A DNA stretch of 24,532 nucleotides from Bacillus sp. AFS037270 (lineage in GTDB: Bacteria > Bacillota > Bacilli > Bacillales_B > DSM-18226). This document shows, piece after piece, positions 15,829 through 23,418 of this stretch; positions within the stretch are counted from its first letter, which is position 1, and the number at the start of each line of letters is the position of its first letter. The notes under the pieces were generated by a model. It worked only from the letters and a program-made list of their open reading frames with translations, did no database searches and was not told where the DNA came from. The DNA lies in the NCBI RefSeq assembly GCF_002585305.1, contig NZ_NUNF01000019.1:1-24532 (forward strand). The letters run 5' to 3'. The translations under genes were made by a program, and so were the position numbers.

Positions 15829-15957
15829 ATATTCGGCTTAATTAAACAAAAGCCCCTCCCTTTAGTAATTTGCAAACATCGCCGTTCCACATTTCTGTTA
15901 TGTACATAGACTCTTATGTAAATGGAAAAAAAGATAAATTAAGAGGGGTTAAGTATC

Positions 15958-16422
15958 ATGATCAAAGTTTTATTTGTATGCCTGGGGAATATTTGCCGTT
16001 CACCAATGGCTGAAGCCTTGCTTCGAAACTTAGTCAAAAAAGAACGTTTGACAAACAAAATCGCAGTTGATTCCGCTGCAACCAGTTCATGGCAAATCGG
16101 CTTCCCTCCGCACGAAGGAACTCTTGATATTCTAAAGAAATACAATATCCCTTCTGATGGGCTTATTGGACGCAAACTAAAGAAAGAAGACTTTTGGAGA
16201 TTCGACTATATTATCGGTATGGACGAAAGCAACTTAAAAAATATTTACAGGATAACAAGCAAAACTAATCATCCAAAGATCATTAGGCTGCTCGACCTGA
16301 CAAAATACAGGAAAGATGTCCCCGATCCATTTTTTACAGGTGATTTTGATGAAACTTATCGTCTTGTTTCAGCCGGGTGCCGCGCATTACTCAATAAAAT
16401 ACGCAACGAACATTACTTATAG
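15958..16422 (+). CDS. yfkJ: Low-molecular-weight protein tyrosine phosphatase (YfkJ-like)
   Basis: The 154-residue cytoplasmic phosphatase is close to Bacillus YfkJ (156). The active-site P-loop is VCLGNICRSP with nucleophile Cys8, Arg14 and Ser15. The general acid is Asp123 in VPDPFFTGDFDETY. The family hydrolyses phosphotyrosine (and in some members phosphoarginine) on proteins. The start has AAGAGGGG nine bases upstream. It is transcribed alone after glnS's terminator and convergent with the PAS kinase gene. The upstream 130 bases hold no gene; a 10-base near-direct repeat (TTATGTACAT, TTATGTAAAT, 16 apart) is visible at 15898-15923. Confidence 0.88.
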   Translation: MIKVLFVCLGNICRSPMAEALLRNLVKKERLTNKIAVDSAATSSWQIGFPPHEGTLDILKKYNIPSDGLIGRKLKKEDFWRFDYIIGMDESNLKNIYRITSKTNHPKIIRLLDLTKYRKDVPDPFFTGDFDETYRLVSAGCRALLNKIRNEHYL

Positions 16423-16488
16423 CAATGCAATTATCAATAATTGTTTGTTCTTAAATAGTTTGAAAATTCCATGAAAGGAAACTAAACA

Positions 16489-16518
16489 GAACCAGGCAGC
16501 TTACGGAAGCCCTGGTTC
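16489..16518. terminator. Bidirectional terminator between phosphatase and kinase genes
   Basis: GAACCAGG (16489-16496) pairs with CCTGGTTC (16511-16518), with an inner stem GCTT-ACGG-AAGC. The plus strand continues ATTTTTATT and the minus strand TGTTTAGTTT. Confidence 0.82.
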
Positions 16519-17529
16519 ATTTTTATTGAATATTGGTATATCTAAAATCACTTTTGTTCCTCTTCCCGGTGACGCAAAAATAGACAAATCACCGCCGACA
16601 GAGCGTGCCCGTTCATCCATACTGAATAGACCAACTCCAAGGGTTTGTTTCTCCATATCAAACCCTTTTCCCTTATCCTCCACCATGACCCGGACGACAT
16701 CATCCATTTCTCTTAGCGTGACTGCTGCTTCTGTTACTTCTGCATATTTCCGTATATTGGTTAATGCTTCTTGAATAATGCGATAAATAGTCAATTCTAT
16801 ATTGATGGAAAGACGCTGAGTTAACACACAATCAAAAAAGACATCGATATTGTAATGGTCAGAATATCGGGATAAGAAAGAACGGATCGCCGGGACTAAA
16901 CCAAGGTCATCCAGAACAGATGGACGCAGTTCCCAAGAAATTTCCCGTATCTCTTCAATTAATTGTGCCGCTTCCTCTTGCATCTGCTGCAACAGTGGAT
17001 GATCAACCTCAGACATTAAGCGATTAATCGTAATTAAATGACTATAAAGATTTTGGCCAATTCCATCATGTAAATTACGTGACAAACGTTTTCGTTCTTC
17101 TTCCTGAACCTCAATAATCGAGCTCATCATTTTTTGAAGTTCTTGTTCAACACGCTTTCTTTCTGTAATCTCATATCGAATCGCAACATATTGATAGGGC
17201 TTATTTTTTTCATTTAAAAACGGAACGATCGTTGTATCCACCCAGTAATAAGTACCATCTTTAGCTTTGTTTAAAATTTCACCCTTCCAAACCTTGCCTG
17301 CTCCGATTGTTTTCCACATCTCTTTGAAGAATTCTTTCGAATGATACCTTGAATTAACTATCCGATGATCATTACCGATGAGTTCTTCACGTGAGTATTT
17401 CGAGATAAGGCAAAATTGATCATTCACATATGTAATGGTACCTCGCGAATCGGTAATCGCGACAATGGAAGATTCATCAAGGGCGAATTTATAATCCATC
17501 AGTTCATTTCTCGTCTGCTGAATATCCAT
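16501..17529 (-). CDS. PAS-domain sensor histidine kinase, NreB-like family
   Basis: The 342-residue soluble kinase has one PAS plus PAC domain (about 12-124; SRYHSKEFFKEMW and KAKDGTYYWVDTTIVPF are typical of redox or FAD-type PAS domains). A HisKA_3 dimerisation domain follows, with phospho-His154 in RNLHDGIGQNL, then an HATPase domain (Asn box EALTNIRKYA, then DKGKGFD and GVGLFSMDER). Staphylococcal NreB binds an oxygen-sensitive Fe-S cluster through four cysteines; here the PAS has only one Cys, so it must sense by another means. The start is the ATG at 17529 behind GGGGGAAAG; a TTG at 17559 overlapping the GAF gene is also possible. It is last in a four-gene regulatory operon. Confidence 0.85.
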   Translation of the reverse strand: MDIQQTRNELMDYKFALDESSIVAITDSRGTITYVNDQFCLISKYSREELIGNDHRIVNSRYHSKEFFKEMWKTIGAGKVWKGEILNKAKDGTYYWVDTTIVPFLNEKNKPYQYVAIRYEITERKRVEQELQKMMSSIIEVQEEERKRLSRNLHDGIGQNLYSHLITINRLMSEVDHPLLQQMQEEAAQLIEEIREISWELRPSVLDDLGLVPAIRSFLSRYSDHYNIDVFFDCVLTQRLSINIELTIYRIIQEALTNIRKYAEVTEAAVTLREMDDVVRVMVEDKGKGFDMEKQTLGVGLFSMDERARSVGGDLSIFASPGRGTKVILDIPIFNKNEPGLP

Positions 17530-17548
17530 CTCTTTCTTTCCCCCAGAT

Positions 17549-18001
17549 TTAAAGTCCAATATATTCCTTTAATATCGCTTCCAAAGCCTGACCTGATTCT
17601 TTTACCACTTCTTGATCATTATCGTTAAACAGACGAGATTCACGGTTTCCAACCAGTAATACACCTTTTGGGACCCCATTAAAAAATAAAGGAACGGCAT
17701 AGGATGTGTTCAGCTTTTCGGCAAGAGCAATCGGATAATCCGTTACCTTTCCAGCTGCTTGATGAGGAAAATTCACCATCATCATCGGGGTTCCAGTTGA
17801 GATGATTTTTCCAGCTATACCTTTCCCAAAGCGGACGGTTATTCGTTTATATTTATCGTTTAAATTGCCAACTGCATAATGCCACCTTACGTCAGGACCC
17901 ACTCTATTTTGAATGGCGAGACCGACAAAATCACAAGAAATTTGTCCTTTTAATCGATTACATACTTCAATAACCTTTCGCAATTCCTTTATTTCCGTCA
18001 T
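17549..18001 (-). CDS. GAF-domain protein, NreA-like
   Basis: The 150-residue protein is essentially one GAF domain, the same size as the staphylococcal nitrate receptor NreA. From memory, NreA binds nitrate using a Trp, a Leu-Ala pair 22 residues later, and a Tyr-x-Ile-Pro stretch. Here W40, I62-A63 (in FGKGIAGKI) and Y101-A-V-P104 follow the same order, and the Trp to Ile/Leu distance is again 22; the second distance differs, so the match is partial. In the Nre system the receptor modulates kinase activity according to nitrate. It lies 12 bases after the response regulator gene and before the PAS kinase, as expected for a sensing partner. Confidence 0.78.
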   Translation of the reverse strand: MTEIKELRKVIEVCNRLKGQISCDFVGLAIQNRVGPDVRWHYAVGNLNDKYKRITVRFGKGIAGKIISTGTPMMMVNFPHQAAGKVTDYPIALAEKLNTSYAVPLFFNGVPKGVLLVGNRESRLFNDNDQEVVKESGQALEAILKEYIGL

Positions 18002-18013
18002 TCCGGGCTCCCC

Positions 18014-18667
18014 TTATATCCCATAGCCTAGGAGCCCTTTTTTCACGGCATACTCAACTAGCTCAGGCCGAGTTTTCATCTGAAGTTTCTCCATCACTTT
18101 TCCTTTATGGGTCTCAACCGTTTTAACACTAATGACGAGCTGCTCTGCAATTTCCTTGTTTGAGTAACCTTTCGCTATAAGGGTAAGAACTTCTTGTTCG
18201 CGGTCAGATAAAAGATGATACATATCATTACTATCCTGCTTTGCCCCTGCCAAGTATTCTTCCATTAAACGTTTCTGTGCGGCAGGATGGAGATAGGCAT
18301 CCCCTTTGGCCACCGATTCAATCGCAGACATTAACTCAGCATGAGGCGCACTTTTTAAAATACAGCCAGATGCCCCGCCTTCAATGGCACGGAAGAGGTA
18401 CTCCTCGTCGTCATGCATTGTTAATATTAAAATACTTACCTCAGGCATAAGTTTTTTTAATTCTGTTGTTGCTGATAAGCCATCTTTTCCATGCGGCATG
18501 CTTAAATCCATGACAACAACATCAGGTTTTAATTTTAAGGCCTTTTTGATCCCTTCATTTCCTTCCGATGCTTCTCCGACTACTTCCAATTCGGGATTCG
18601 TATTCAACAACATCTTTAAACCGCTTCTGACTACTGCATGATCATCAACTAACAGAATTTTTATCAA
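18014..18667 (-). CDS. NarL/NreC-type response regulator
   Basis: The 217-residue regulator is the same length as staphylococcal NreC. The receiver domain (1-120) has the acidic pocket D8-D9, phospho-acceptor D54 in VVMDLSMP, and the closing Lys in CILKSAP. A LuxR/NarL-type helix-turn-helix (about 150-215) reads LSDREQEVLTLIAKGYSNKEIA, then VSVKTVETHKGKVM. The start is TTG nine bases after AAAGGAG. It lies 20 bases after the input-less kinase gene and before the GAF gene. It probably activates the Mo operon upstream; I found no convincing NreC-type palindrome in the visible sequence, and the operon's promoter is mostly outside the window. Confidence 0.88.
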   Translation of the reverse strand: MIKILLVDDHAVVRSGLKMLLNTNPELEVVGEASEGNEGIKKALKLKPDVVVMDLSMPHGKDGLSATTELKKLMPEVSILILTMHDDEEYLFRAIEGGASGCILKSAPHAELMSAIESVAKGDAYLHPAAQKRLMEEYLAGAKQDSNDMYHLLSDREQEVLTLIAKGYSNKEIAEQLVISVKTVETHKGKVMEKLQMKTRPELVEYAVKKGLLGYGI

Positions 18668-18687
18668 TGATTAAATCTCCTTTTCTT

Positions 18688-19341
18688 CTATAAGGGCAAT
18701 GATAGTTCAATTGATGTCCCTTCTCCTATTGTAGAAGATATCGCACACTTGCCGCCAGCGAGATGCATTCTTTCTGTCATTATAGCAAGTCCTGATGAAT
18801 GATGTGAGCCCTCATGTTCTTCGAGTTGAAATCCCTTACCAAAATCATGAATGGTAATCTTTAATTCTTTTTCCGTCCAAAGAAAAGACATTTTTACTTT
18901 CGATGTATCAGCATATTTTGCAATATTGGTCAGCGCTTCTTGGCAAACACGGAAAACGGCAATATTGGTGCGTTCAGGCAGACTGAACTCTTCACCAGTT
19001 GATTCTAAATCCACCAAGATTCCAAACGTAGATGTATATAACTTCAGATAGCTTTTTATTGCCGGAAGTAAGCCAAATGTGCTCAGGGTAGGAGGATGCA
19101 ATTCTACAGATAATAATCTTATCTCCTGGATTGTTTTTTCAATGAGCTGCGACATTTCACGGACATAACTTTTCATATTCTGCTCGGTTATCCCGGATTC
19201 CACAAACTGCAATCCTGTTAAAATACTATATAAATTTTGACCAACACCTTCATGCAGCTCTAAGGCAATCCGTTTAATTTCCTCTTCCTGTGAGTCAATA
19301 ATATAAGAATTAATCTTTTGCTTTTTCTGTATTACATCCAT
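18688..19341 (-). CDS. Histidine kinase without a sensory domain (HisKA_3/HATPase)
   Basis: The 217-residue protein is only a kinase core. HisKA_3 starts almost at residue 15 with phospho-His30 in RIALELHEGVGQNLYSIL. HATPase follows with the Asn box CQEALTNIAKYAD, HDFGKGFQ and SGLAIMTERM, and ends at GTSIELSLPL. No PAS, GAF, membrane segment or cysteine cluster precedes it, so any signal must come from another protein, for instance the GAF or PAS-kinase products of the same operon, with which it may form a heterodimer. The start has GGGGGGAA seven bases upstream. It is first in the regulatory operon, 58 bases after the Mo operon's last stop. Confidence 0.85.
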   Translation of the reverse strand: MDVIQKKQKINSYIIDSQEEEIKRIALELHEGVGQNLYSILTGLQFVESGITEQNMKSYVREMSQLIEKTIQEIRLLSVELHPPTLSTFGLLPAIKSYLKLYTSTFGILVDLESTGEEFSLPERTNIAVFRVCQEALTNIAKYADTSKVKMSFLWTEKELKITIHDFGKGFQLEEHEGSHHSSGLAIMTERMHLAGGKCAISSTIGEGTSIELSLPL

Positions 19342-19381
19342 TAAAGTTCCCCCCTTTTAGCCCCATTTACTTGAGAATATG

Positions 19382-19414
19382 AAAAAAGTCAGGTTCTTAT
19401 TAAAGGACCTGAAC
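19382..19414 (-). terminator. Intrinsic terminator of the Mo oxidoreductase operon
   Basis: On the minus strand CAGGTCC-TTTAATAA-GAACCTG (one G-U pair) is followed by ACTTTTTT and overlaps the last gene's stop. It separates the enzyme operon from the Nre-like operon, although read-through is possible because no clear promoter is visible in the 58-base gap. Confidence 0.8.
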
Positions 19415-19681
19415 CTTTTTTAATGTATAGGTTAATCCGCTCTCTGCGTCAAACGCTGCCCATACTTCATCTGACTGAGTGATTTTGCTTGTGAGCGGGA
19501 CAGCAAGAAAATAAAAATGATCAAAATAAAAACGAATATGCGTTTTATCCGGACAATACTGAACCTTTTTAATCGTTTTCCTTACTGCAGCTGCTTGGTC
19601 GCCGCCTTGTTCATCCTGGATGATAATCTCGACTAGGGCACCAATAAATGGTTCTACATCTGCCAAATTAATGGGTTCCAC
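19400..19681 (-). CDS. Small conserved-looking protein in the Mo operon, unknown
   Basis: The 93-residue soluble protein is predicted mainly beta from its alternating pattern (FIGALVEIIIQD, HIRFYFDHFYFLAVPL, GLTYTLKKVQVL). It has one Cys and no membrane segment or known motif. It overlaps the preceding gene by 14 bases, which implies translational coupling and hence a role connected with the molybdoenzyme. I do not recognise a family. It could be an assembly factor, a small accessory subunit or a regulator. Confidence 0.7.
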   Translation of the reverse strand: MEPINLADVEPFIGALVEIIIQDEQGGDQAAAVRKTIKKVQYCPDKTHIRFYFDHFYFLAVPLTSKITQSDEVWAAFDAESGLTYTLKKVQVL

Positions 19682-19985
19682 AACTATTACATCCTTTCAA
19701 TACCGGATAGATGAACATTTTGTAGCCCTGCAAATACTCCCAAAACGCCTCGCCAGCATGCTCTTCGATAAATTGGATCGTCTCTTCTTCTGACTGCCAA
19801 TTGCTCATCCCTTTAATTTCTGCCACAACTATTTCAATACCTTCACTTATTTTTTCTTCTAAAAACCAATTCAACCGCTTTTTCGCAAAGGTCTGTTTCA
19901 ATAACTCATCAATCTCCGCTGCAAAACCGCCTGATGCTGGCCTTACAAAACAAAAATCAATATAGGTCTCACTAGTCATTGACAT
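19668..19985 (-). CDS. Small protein with C-terminal CNSCG motif in the Mo operon, unknown
   Basis: The 105-residue protein has amphipathic helices around 20-45 and 60-90 and ends in GCNSCGTH, a CxxC plus His that could hold zinc, iron or a redox-active thiol pair. It has no membrane segment. It overlaps the genes on both sides (14 bases each). Redox enzymes of this class usually need a dedicated NarJ/TorD-type chaperone, and none is recognisable here, so this protein or its downstream neighbour may fill that role; that is inference only. Confidence 0.7.
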   Translation of the reverse strand: MSMTSETYIDFCFVRPASGGFAAEIDELLKQTFAKKRLNWFLEEKISEGIEIVVAEIKGMSNWQSEEETIQFIEEHAGEAFWEYLQGYKMFIYPVLKGCNSCGTH

Positions 19986-20163
19986 TCACACCTTTTTTAT
20001 AAATAAGCAATGCAATCGGAAATAAAATTACGTTGATGACGGCAGCTATAATGGTGTTCGAATAATTTTGATAGAAATATTGATGTACCATATATTGTGT
20101 GAAAATTATGTTTAACATGAGTACAGCTAAAAGGAGGCCAACGGGTACGTAACTACGCTTCAT
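19972..20163 (-). CDS. 63-residue two-span membrane protein in the Mo operon
   Basis: The tiny membrane protein has two hydrophobic helices (about 6-27 and 37-56), the first starting after MKRSY. It overlaps the Rieske gene by 11 bases and the next gene by 14. Placed straight after the Tat-exported Rieske gene, it could be a small subunit that stabilises the complex in the membrane. No family recognised. Confidence 0.7.
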   Translation of the reverse strand: MKRSYVPVGLLLAVLMLNIIFTQYMVHQYFYQNYSNTIIAAVINVILFPIALLIYKKGVNVND

Positions 20164-20677
20164 AACGTTTCACCCCCACGGCATAAACAGCACCGTTTTC
20201 TACTTTTACATAAACTTCAGGAAGCGGACGTCTCGGCGGCCCGGCAATTGGTTCTCCCGTTTTCACATCAAATTTTCCGTGGTGGCATGGGCATAACATC
20301 TCACCCTCATCTTTTTTCCAAAACACTGGGCAGCGTAAATGGGTACATGCATTTTGATAAGCCACATATTTATTTTCAGACAACCTGATTAAAATAGCGC
20401 TGTCGTGTTCACCGGGGAAAGCAAAATCAACGGCATCCCCCACTGGAATTGCATTTACATCGGTTATTTTGTGCTTTGGATACTTTTTATCACTAAGCCC
20501 AGTTAATTCTTTTGCCGCTAATGCTCCCCAGGGAAGAGAGGAAACCGCGAATACCCCTGCAGCCCCCATCAATGTTTTCATGAAACCGCGGCGGTCCAGT
20601 TTGCGCTCATTATTTCGATTAATATTGTGTGTATAGTTATCTTCACTGAACGGGATTTTATTATTTTTCTCTGTCAT
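20153..20677 (-). CDS. Tat-exported Rieske [2Fe-2S] protein
   Basis: The 174-residue protein has a twin-arginine signal anchor (LDRRGFMKTLMGAAG, Arg29-Arg30, then a hydrophobic core to about residue 53) and a complete Rieske domain. C111-x-H113 and C129-x2-H132 bind the [2Fe-2S] cluster and C116 and C131 form the expected disulfide, as in high-potential bc1/b6f Rieske proteins. The folded cluster domain should thus lie outside the membrane. It is encoded 12 bases after the ferredoxin subunit and overlaps the small membrane protein gene. No cytochrome bc genes are near, so it probably belongs to the molybdoenzyme complex. It differs from arsenite-oxidase small subunits because the partner Mo protein here is of the Cys-ligated, NasC-like type. 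Confidence 0.88.
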   Translation of the reverse strand: MTEKNNKIPFSEDNYTHNINRNNERKLDRRGFMKTLMGAAGVFAVSSLPWGALAAKELTGLSDKKYPKHKITDVNAIPVGDAVDFAFPGEHDSAILIRLSENKYVAYQNACTHLRCPVFWKKDEGEMLCPCHHGKFDVKTGEPIAGPPRRPLPEVYVKVENGAVYAVGVKRYEA

Positions 20678-20689
20678 CTTTAATCCCTC

Positions 20690-21250
20690 CTAAAACAATT
20701 TAGTGACGCCCTGAAGGATCCCAGGAAGATTCACTTTAACATTTGTTTCGCCTTCTAAGTAAGGCATGCTTGTTACCCACTTGCCATTATCAAGATTAAA
20801 TTGCTTTTGTTTTGCCTCAATTTCTTCGTCTGTTAGCCATTGTAATGTATTTGACGGGCAAACGCTCGCACACATTGGTGGAATTCCATCCTTTGACCTG
20901 TCGATACACAAATCACACTTATACATTAAATTCTGCTCTGTATCGAACTTTGGTATTCCGTAAGGGCAAGCAATAGTACAGTTTTGACAGCCGATACACT
21001 TTTCTACAAGAGCCGATAAAACGGCTCCTGTTTCGTGAATTTGGATTGCTTGTGCTGGACAACTTCTCGCACATGCTGGATTCACACAGTGAAGACACAT
21101 GAGAGGCATTGTTTGACGGTTGACGAGAGGATTGACGTCGTAAACATAGTTACGGTTCCGCTCTTCGTGCCCGCCGCATTGCGTGCAGGCAGCCAAACAA
21201 GAACGGCATCCTATACAGTTTTCAAGTTCTAAATATAATCGCTTTTTCAT
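20690..21250 (-). CDS. Four-cluster [4Fe-4S] electron-transfer subunit (DmsB/NrfC-like)
   Basis: The 186-residue ferredoxin-type subunit has sixteen ligand cysteines in four sets: C12, C15, C18, C22; C52, C55, C60, C64; C85, C88, C91, C95; C112, C115, C127, C131, each with the usual proline after the last Cys in the later sets. This is the standard beta subunit of membrane molybdoenzymes, a wire between the catalytic and membrane subunits. It has no signal peptide. I choose the ATG at 21250, behind AGGCGG and sharing one base with the stop of the catalytic gene (TAATG). The 15-codon longer reading lies inside that gene. Confidence 0.92.
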   Translation of the reverse strand: MKKRLYLELENCIGCRSCLAACTQCGGHEERNRNYVYDVNPLVNRQTMPLMCLHCVNPACARSCPAQAIQIHETGAVLSALVEKCIGCQNCTIACPYGIPKFDTEQNLMYKCDLCIDRSKDGIPPMCASVCPSNTLQWLTDEEIEAKQKQFNLDNGKWVTSMPYLEGETNVKVNLPGILQGVTKLF

Positions 21251-23418
21251 TACTGAACCGCCTTTCTTGCAAGTTTTTCTATCTGCGCTGCACAAGCTTT
21301 AAATTCCGGCATCCTTGACATCGGATCTAACGCGGCAATAGTTAATAGATTAATAGATTTATCGTGACCAAAATGGTAAGGAACGAATACAGTATCCTTC
21401 CGGATGGCTTCTGTAATTTTCACTTTATATTCCGCTTCGCCTCTGCGAGTAAACAGGCGGACATATTCTTCATGTTCAATCTTGTATTTTGCTGCTGTTT
21501 CTGGATGCACCTCTACGTATGGCTCAGGGCACATATCTCGTAAAAATTGAATACGGCGTGTTTGATTTCCAGATAAATAATGGAAGACAACGCGTCCTGT
21601 CGTTAAACGTAATGGATAGTCTGCATCCGGCTCTTCAGCTGGCGGACGGTACGGTAAGGCACAAATTTTTGCTTTCCCGTCTGGATGATAGAACTTTTTA
21701 TCTAGGAACATATGTGGTGTTCCTGGATCGTTTTCGTCTCTGCAAGGCCAGAATACTCCGTCTTGCTTGTCGATTTTATCCCATGTTGCCCCATAGTAGT
21801 CAGCATAACCGCCCTTAGATGCTAAACGGAATTCATCCGCCACGTCTCTAGCTGTTTTTAAGTGAGAGAAGTATTTGCCTCTTCCTAAACGTTCGGAAAG
21901 TTCCACTTGGATTTGCCAATCTGGCTTTGATTCACCAAGCGGCTCTTGAGCCTTATTGATTTTAATAATCCGGCCTTCTAGGTTTGTCACTGTTCCTTCA
22001 TCTTCTGACCATGTAACCGTTGGAAGAATCACATCAGCAAATTCCGCCGATTCTGATAGATAGAAATCAGCACAAACCATGAAATCCAAGCCTTTTAAAG
22101 CTTTACGTACAAAGTTTAGGTTTGGTGCAGAAACAGCAGGGTTAGAGCAAAGCAGGTATAGACCACGAATGGTTTTTTGCTCCATTAATTCGAACATTTC
22201 ATAAGCAGAAACCCCTGGCTGCGGCATTTCTTCTGAAGTAATTCCCCATACCTTGCAGACTTCTTCTACATGCTTAGGATTTGTTAATTTACGGTAACCA
22301 GGTAGTAAATCTGATTTCTGACCATGTTCACGGCCGCCTTGGCCATTACCTTGACCAGTGAAAGTAGCAACACCTGATTTTGGCCGGCCAATCTTTCCTG
22401 TAACTAGCGCCATATTAGTGTATGCAGACACGTTATCGACACCTTTATGCTGCTGCTCAATTCCGCGGGCGAACATCACCACGGCATTTGGAGCTTTACC
22501 GTAGATTTCTGCGGCACGGATAATCTTCTCGACAGCAACTCCGGTAATCCGGCTTGTATATTCTGGAGTAAATTCTTTTACTAGTTCTTTCGTTTCTTCA
22601 AAACCATTCGTATGATTATTTACAAACGCTTCATCAGCATAACCATTTTGGATCAATAGATTTAGGATTCCGTTAGCAAGTGCAAGGTCTGTTCCTGGTC
22701 TTAAATCTAAGTGAACATCTGCCCTTCTAGCAACTGGTGTTTCACGCGGGTCAGCTACAATCAAGTAACCGCCTCTTTCTTGTACATTCCAAACACGGAA
22801 CATCGATGTTGGGTGACATTCTGCTGTATTGCTCCCAGCAATAAACAAGCAATCTGATTCATGGATATCTGTCCATGGTAATGTTGAACCTCGGTCTACT
22901 CCAAAAGAACGAAGGAAGCCGCCGGCAGCACTTGACATACAGAAGCGGCCATTATAGTCGATATAGCGTGTTTGCAGTGCAACGCGTGCAAATTTTCCTG
23001 TTAGATAGCATTTTTCATTGGTCATGGATACACCACTGAATACGGATAATGTATCTTTTCCATATTTCTCTTGAAGATCTATAAATTTCTTCGCAATTAA
23101 ATCATATGCTTCATCCCATGTTGCTTCCCGGAAACCCTCTTTCGTTCCCTTTAAAGAAGCATCGTCACGGATTAACGGTTTTAGAATACGATCTGGGTGG
23201 TTGGTTTGCTGGTAAGCCGTAACCCCTTTTGGACACATTTTCCCAACGTTTACTGGCCAGTCATAGCGTGGTTCAACCCCGATGATTTTGTTTGTTCTTG
23301 TATCTACACGCAAGTTCATGCCACACTGCATACCGCAATAGCTGCAATGGGTTTTTACAAGCGTTTCATTTGGATGACGTACATTTTCGATTTCTTTAAA
23401 AAATTTATCCCTTGGCAT
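21250..23418 (-). CDS. Cytoplasmic molybdopterin oxidoreductase, NasC/NarB-like catalytic subunit
   Basis: The 722-residue catalytic subunit belongs to the bis-MGD (DMSO reductase) superfamily. Its N-terminal [4Fe-4S] site is C25, C28, C32, C62, followed by K64, as in nitrate reductase/formate dehydrogenase types. The Mo ligand is Cys160 in NGRFCMSSA, so it is neither Ser- (DMSO) nor Asp- (NarG) ligated. GSNTAECHPTSMFR, DPRETPVARRADVHL and GQGNGQGGREHGQ are MGD-binding stretches typical of assimilatory NasC/NarB. The C-terminal MopB domain begins near 610 (YPLRLTTGRVVFHYLSGNQTRR). There is no Tat signal, so it acts inside the cell. Nitrate is the likeliest substrate; formate or another oxyanion cannot be excluded. 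AAGGAGG precedes the ATG, and it overlaps the cytochrome gene by 14 bases. Confidence 0.9.
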   Translation of the reverse strand: MPRDKFFKEIENVRHPNETLVKTHCSYCGMQCGMNLRVDTRTNKIIGVEPRYDWPVNVGKMCPKGVTAYQQTNHPDRILKPLIRDDASLKGTKEGFREATWDEAYDLIAKKFIDLQEKYGKDTLSVFSGVSMTNEKCYLTGKFARVALQTRYIDYNGRFCMSSAAGGFLRSFGVDRGSTLPWTDIHESDCLFIAGSNTAECHPTSMFRVWNVQERGGYLIVADPRETPVARRADVHLDLRPGTDLALANGILNLLIQNGYADEAFVNNHTNGFEETKELVKEFTPEYTSRITGVAVEKIIRAAEIYGKAPNAVVMFARGIEQQHKGVDNVSAYTNMALVTGKIGRPKSGVATFTGQGNGQGGREHGQKSDLLPGYRKLTNPKHVEEVCKVWGITSEEMPQPGVSAYEMFELMEQKTIRGLYLLCSNPAVSAPNLNFVRKALKGLDFMVCADFYLSESAEFADVILPTVTWSEDEGTVTNLEGRIIKINKAQEPLGESKPDWQIQVELSERLGRGKYFSHLKTARDVADEFRLASKGGYADYYGATWDKIDKQDGVFWPCRDENDPGTPHMFLDKKFYHPDGKAKICALPYRPPAEEPDADYPLRLTTGRVVFHYLSGNQTRRIQFLRDMCPEPYVEVHPETAAKYKIEHEEYVRLFTRRGEAEYKVKITEAIRKDTVFVPYHFGHDKSINLLTIAALDPMSRMPEFKACAAQIEKLARKAVQ

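Noticed and set aside
21489..21818. 109-residue plus-strand open frame inside the Mo subunit gene
   Set aside because: Antisense shadow of a strongly conserved coding region, with no start signal.
20153..23418. Reading the Mo and Rieske genes as arsenite oxidase AioAB
   Set aside because: The Mo subunit has a Cys ligand and a CxxCxxxC [4Fe-4S] site of nitrate reductase type, and a four-cluster ferredoxin and membrane subunit accompany it.
21250..23418. Reading the catalytic subunit as selenocysteine formate dehydrogenase
   Set aside because: The ligand codon encodes Cys (no in-frame TGA), and surrounding residues (NTAECHP, GNGQGGREHG) fit NasC/NarB better; formate remains a minor alternative.
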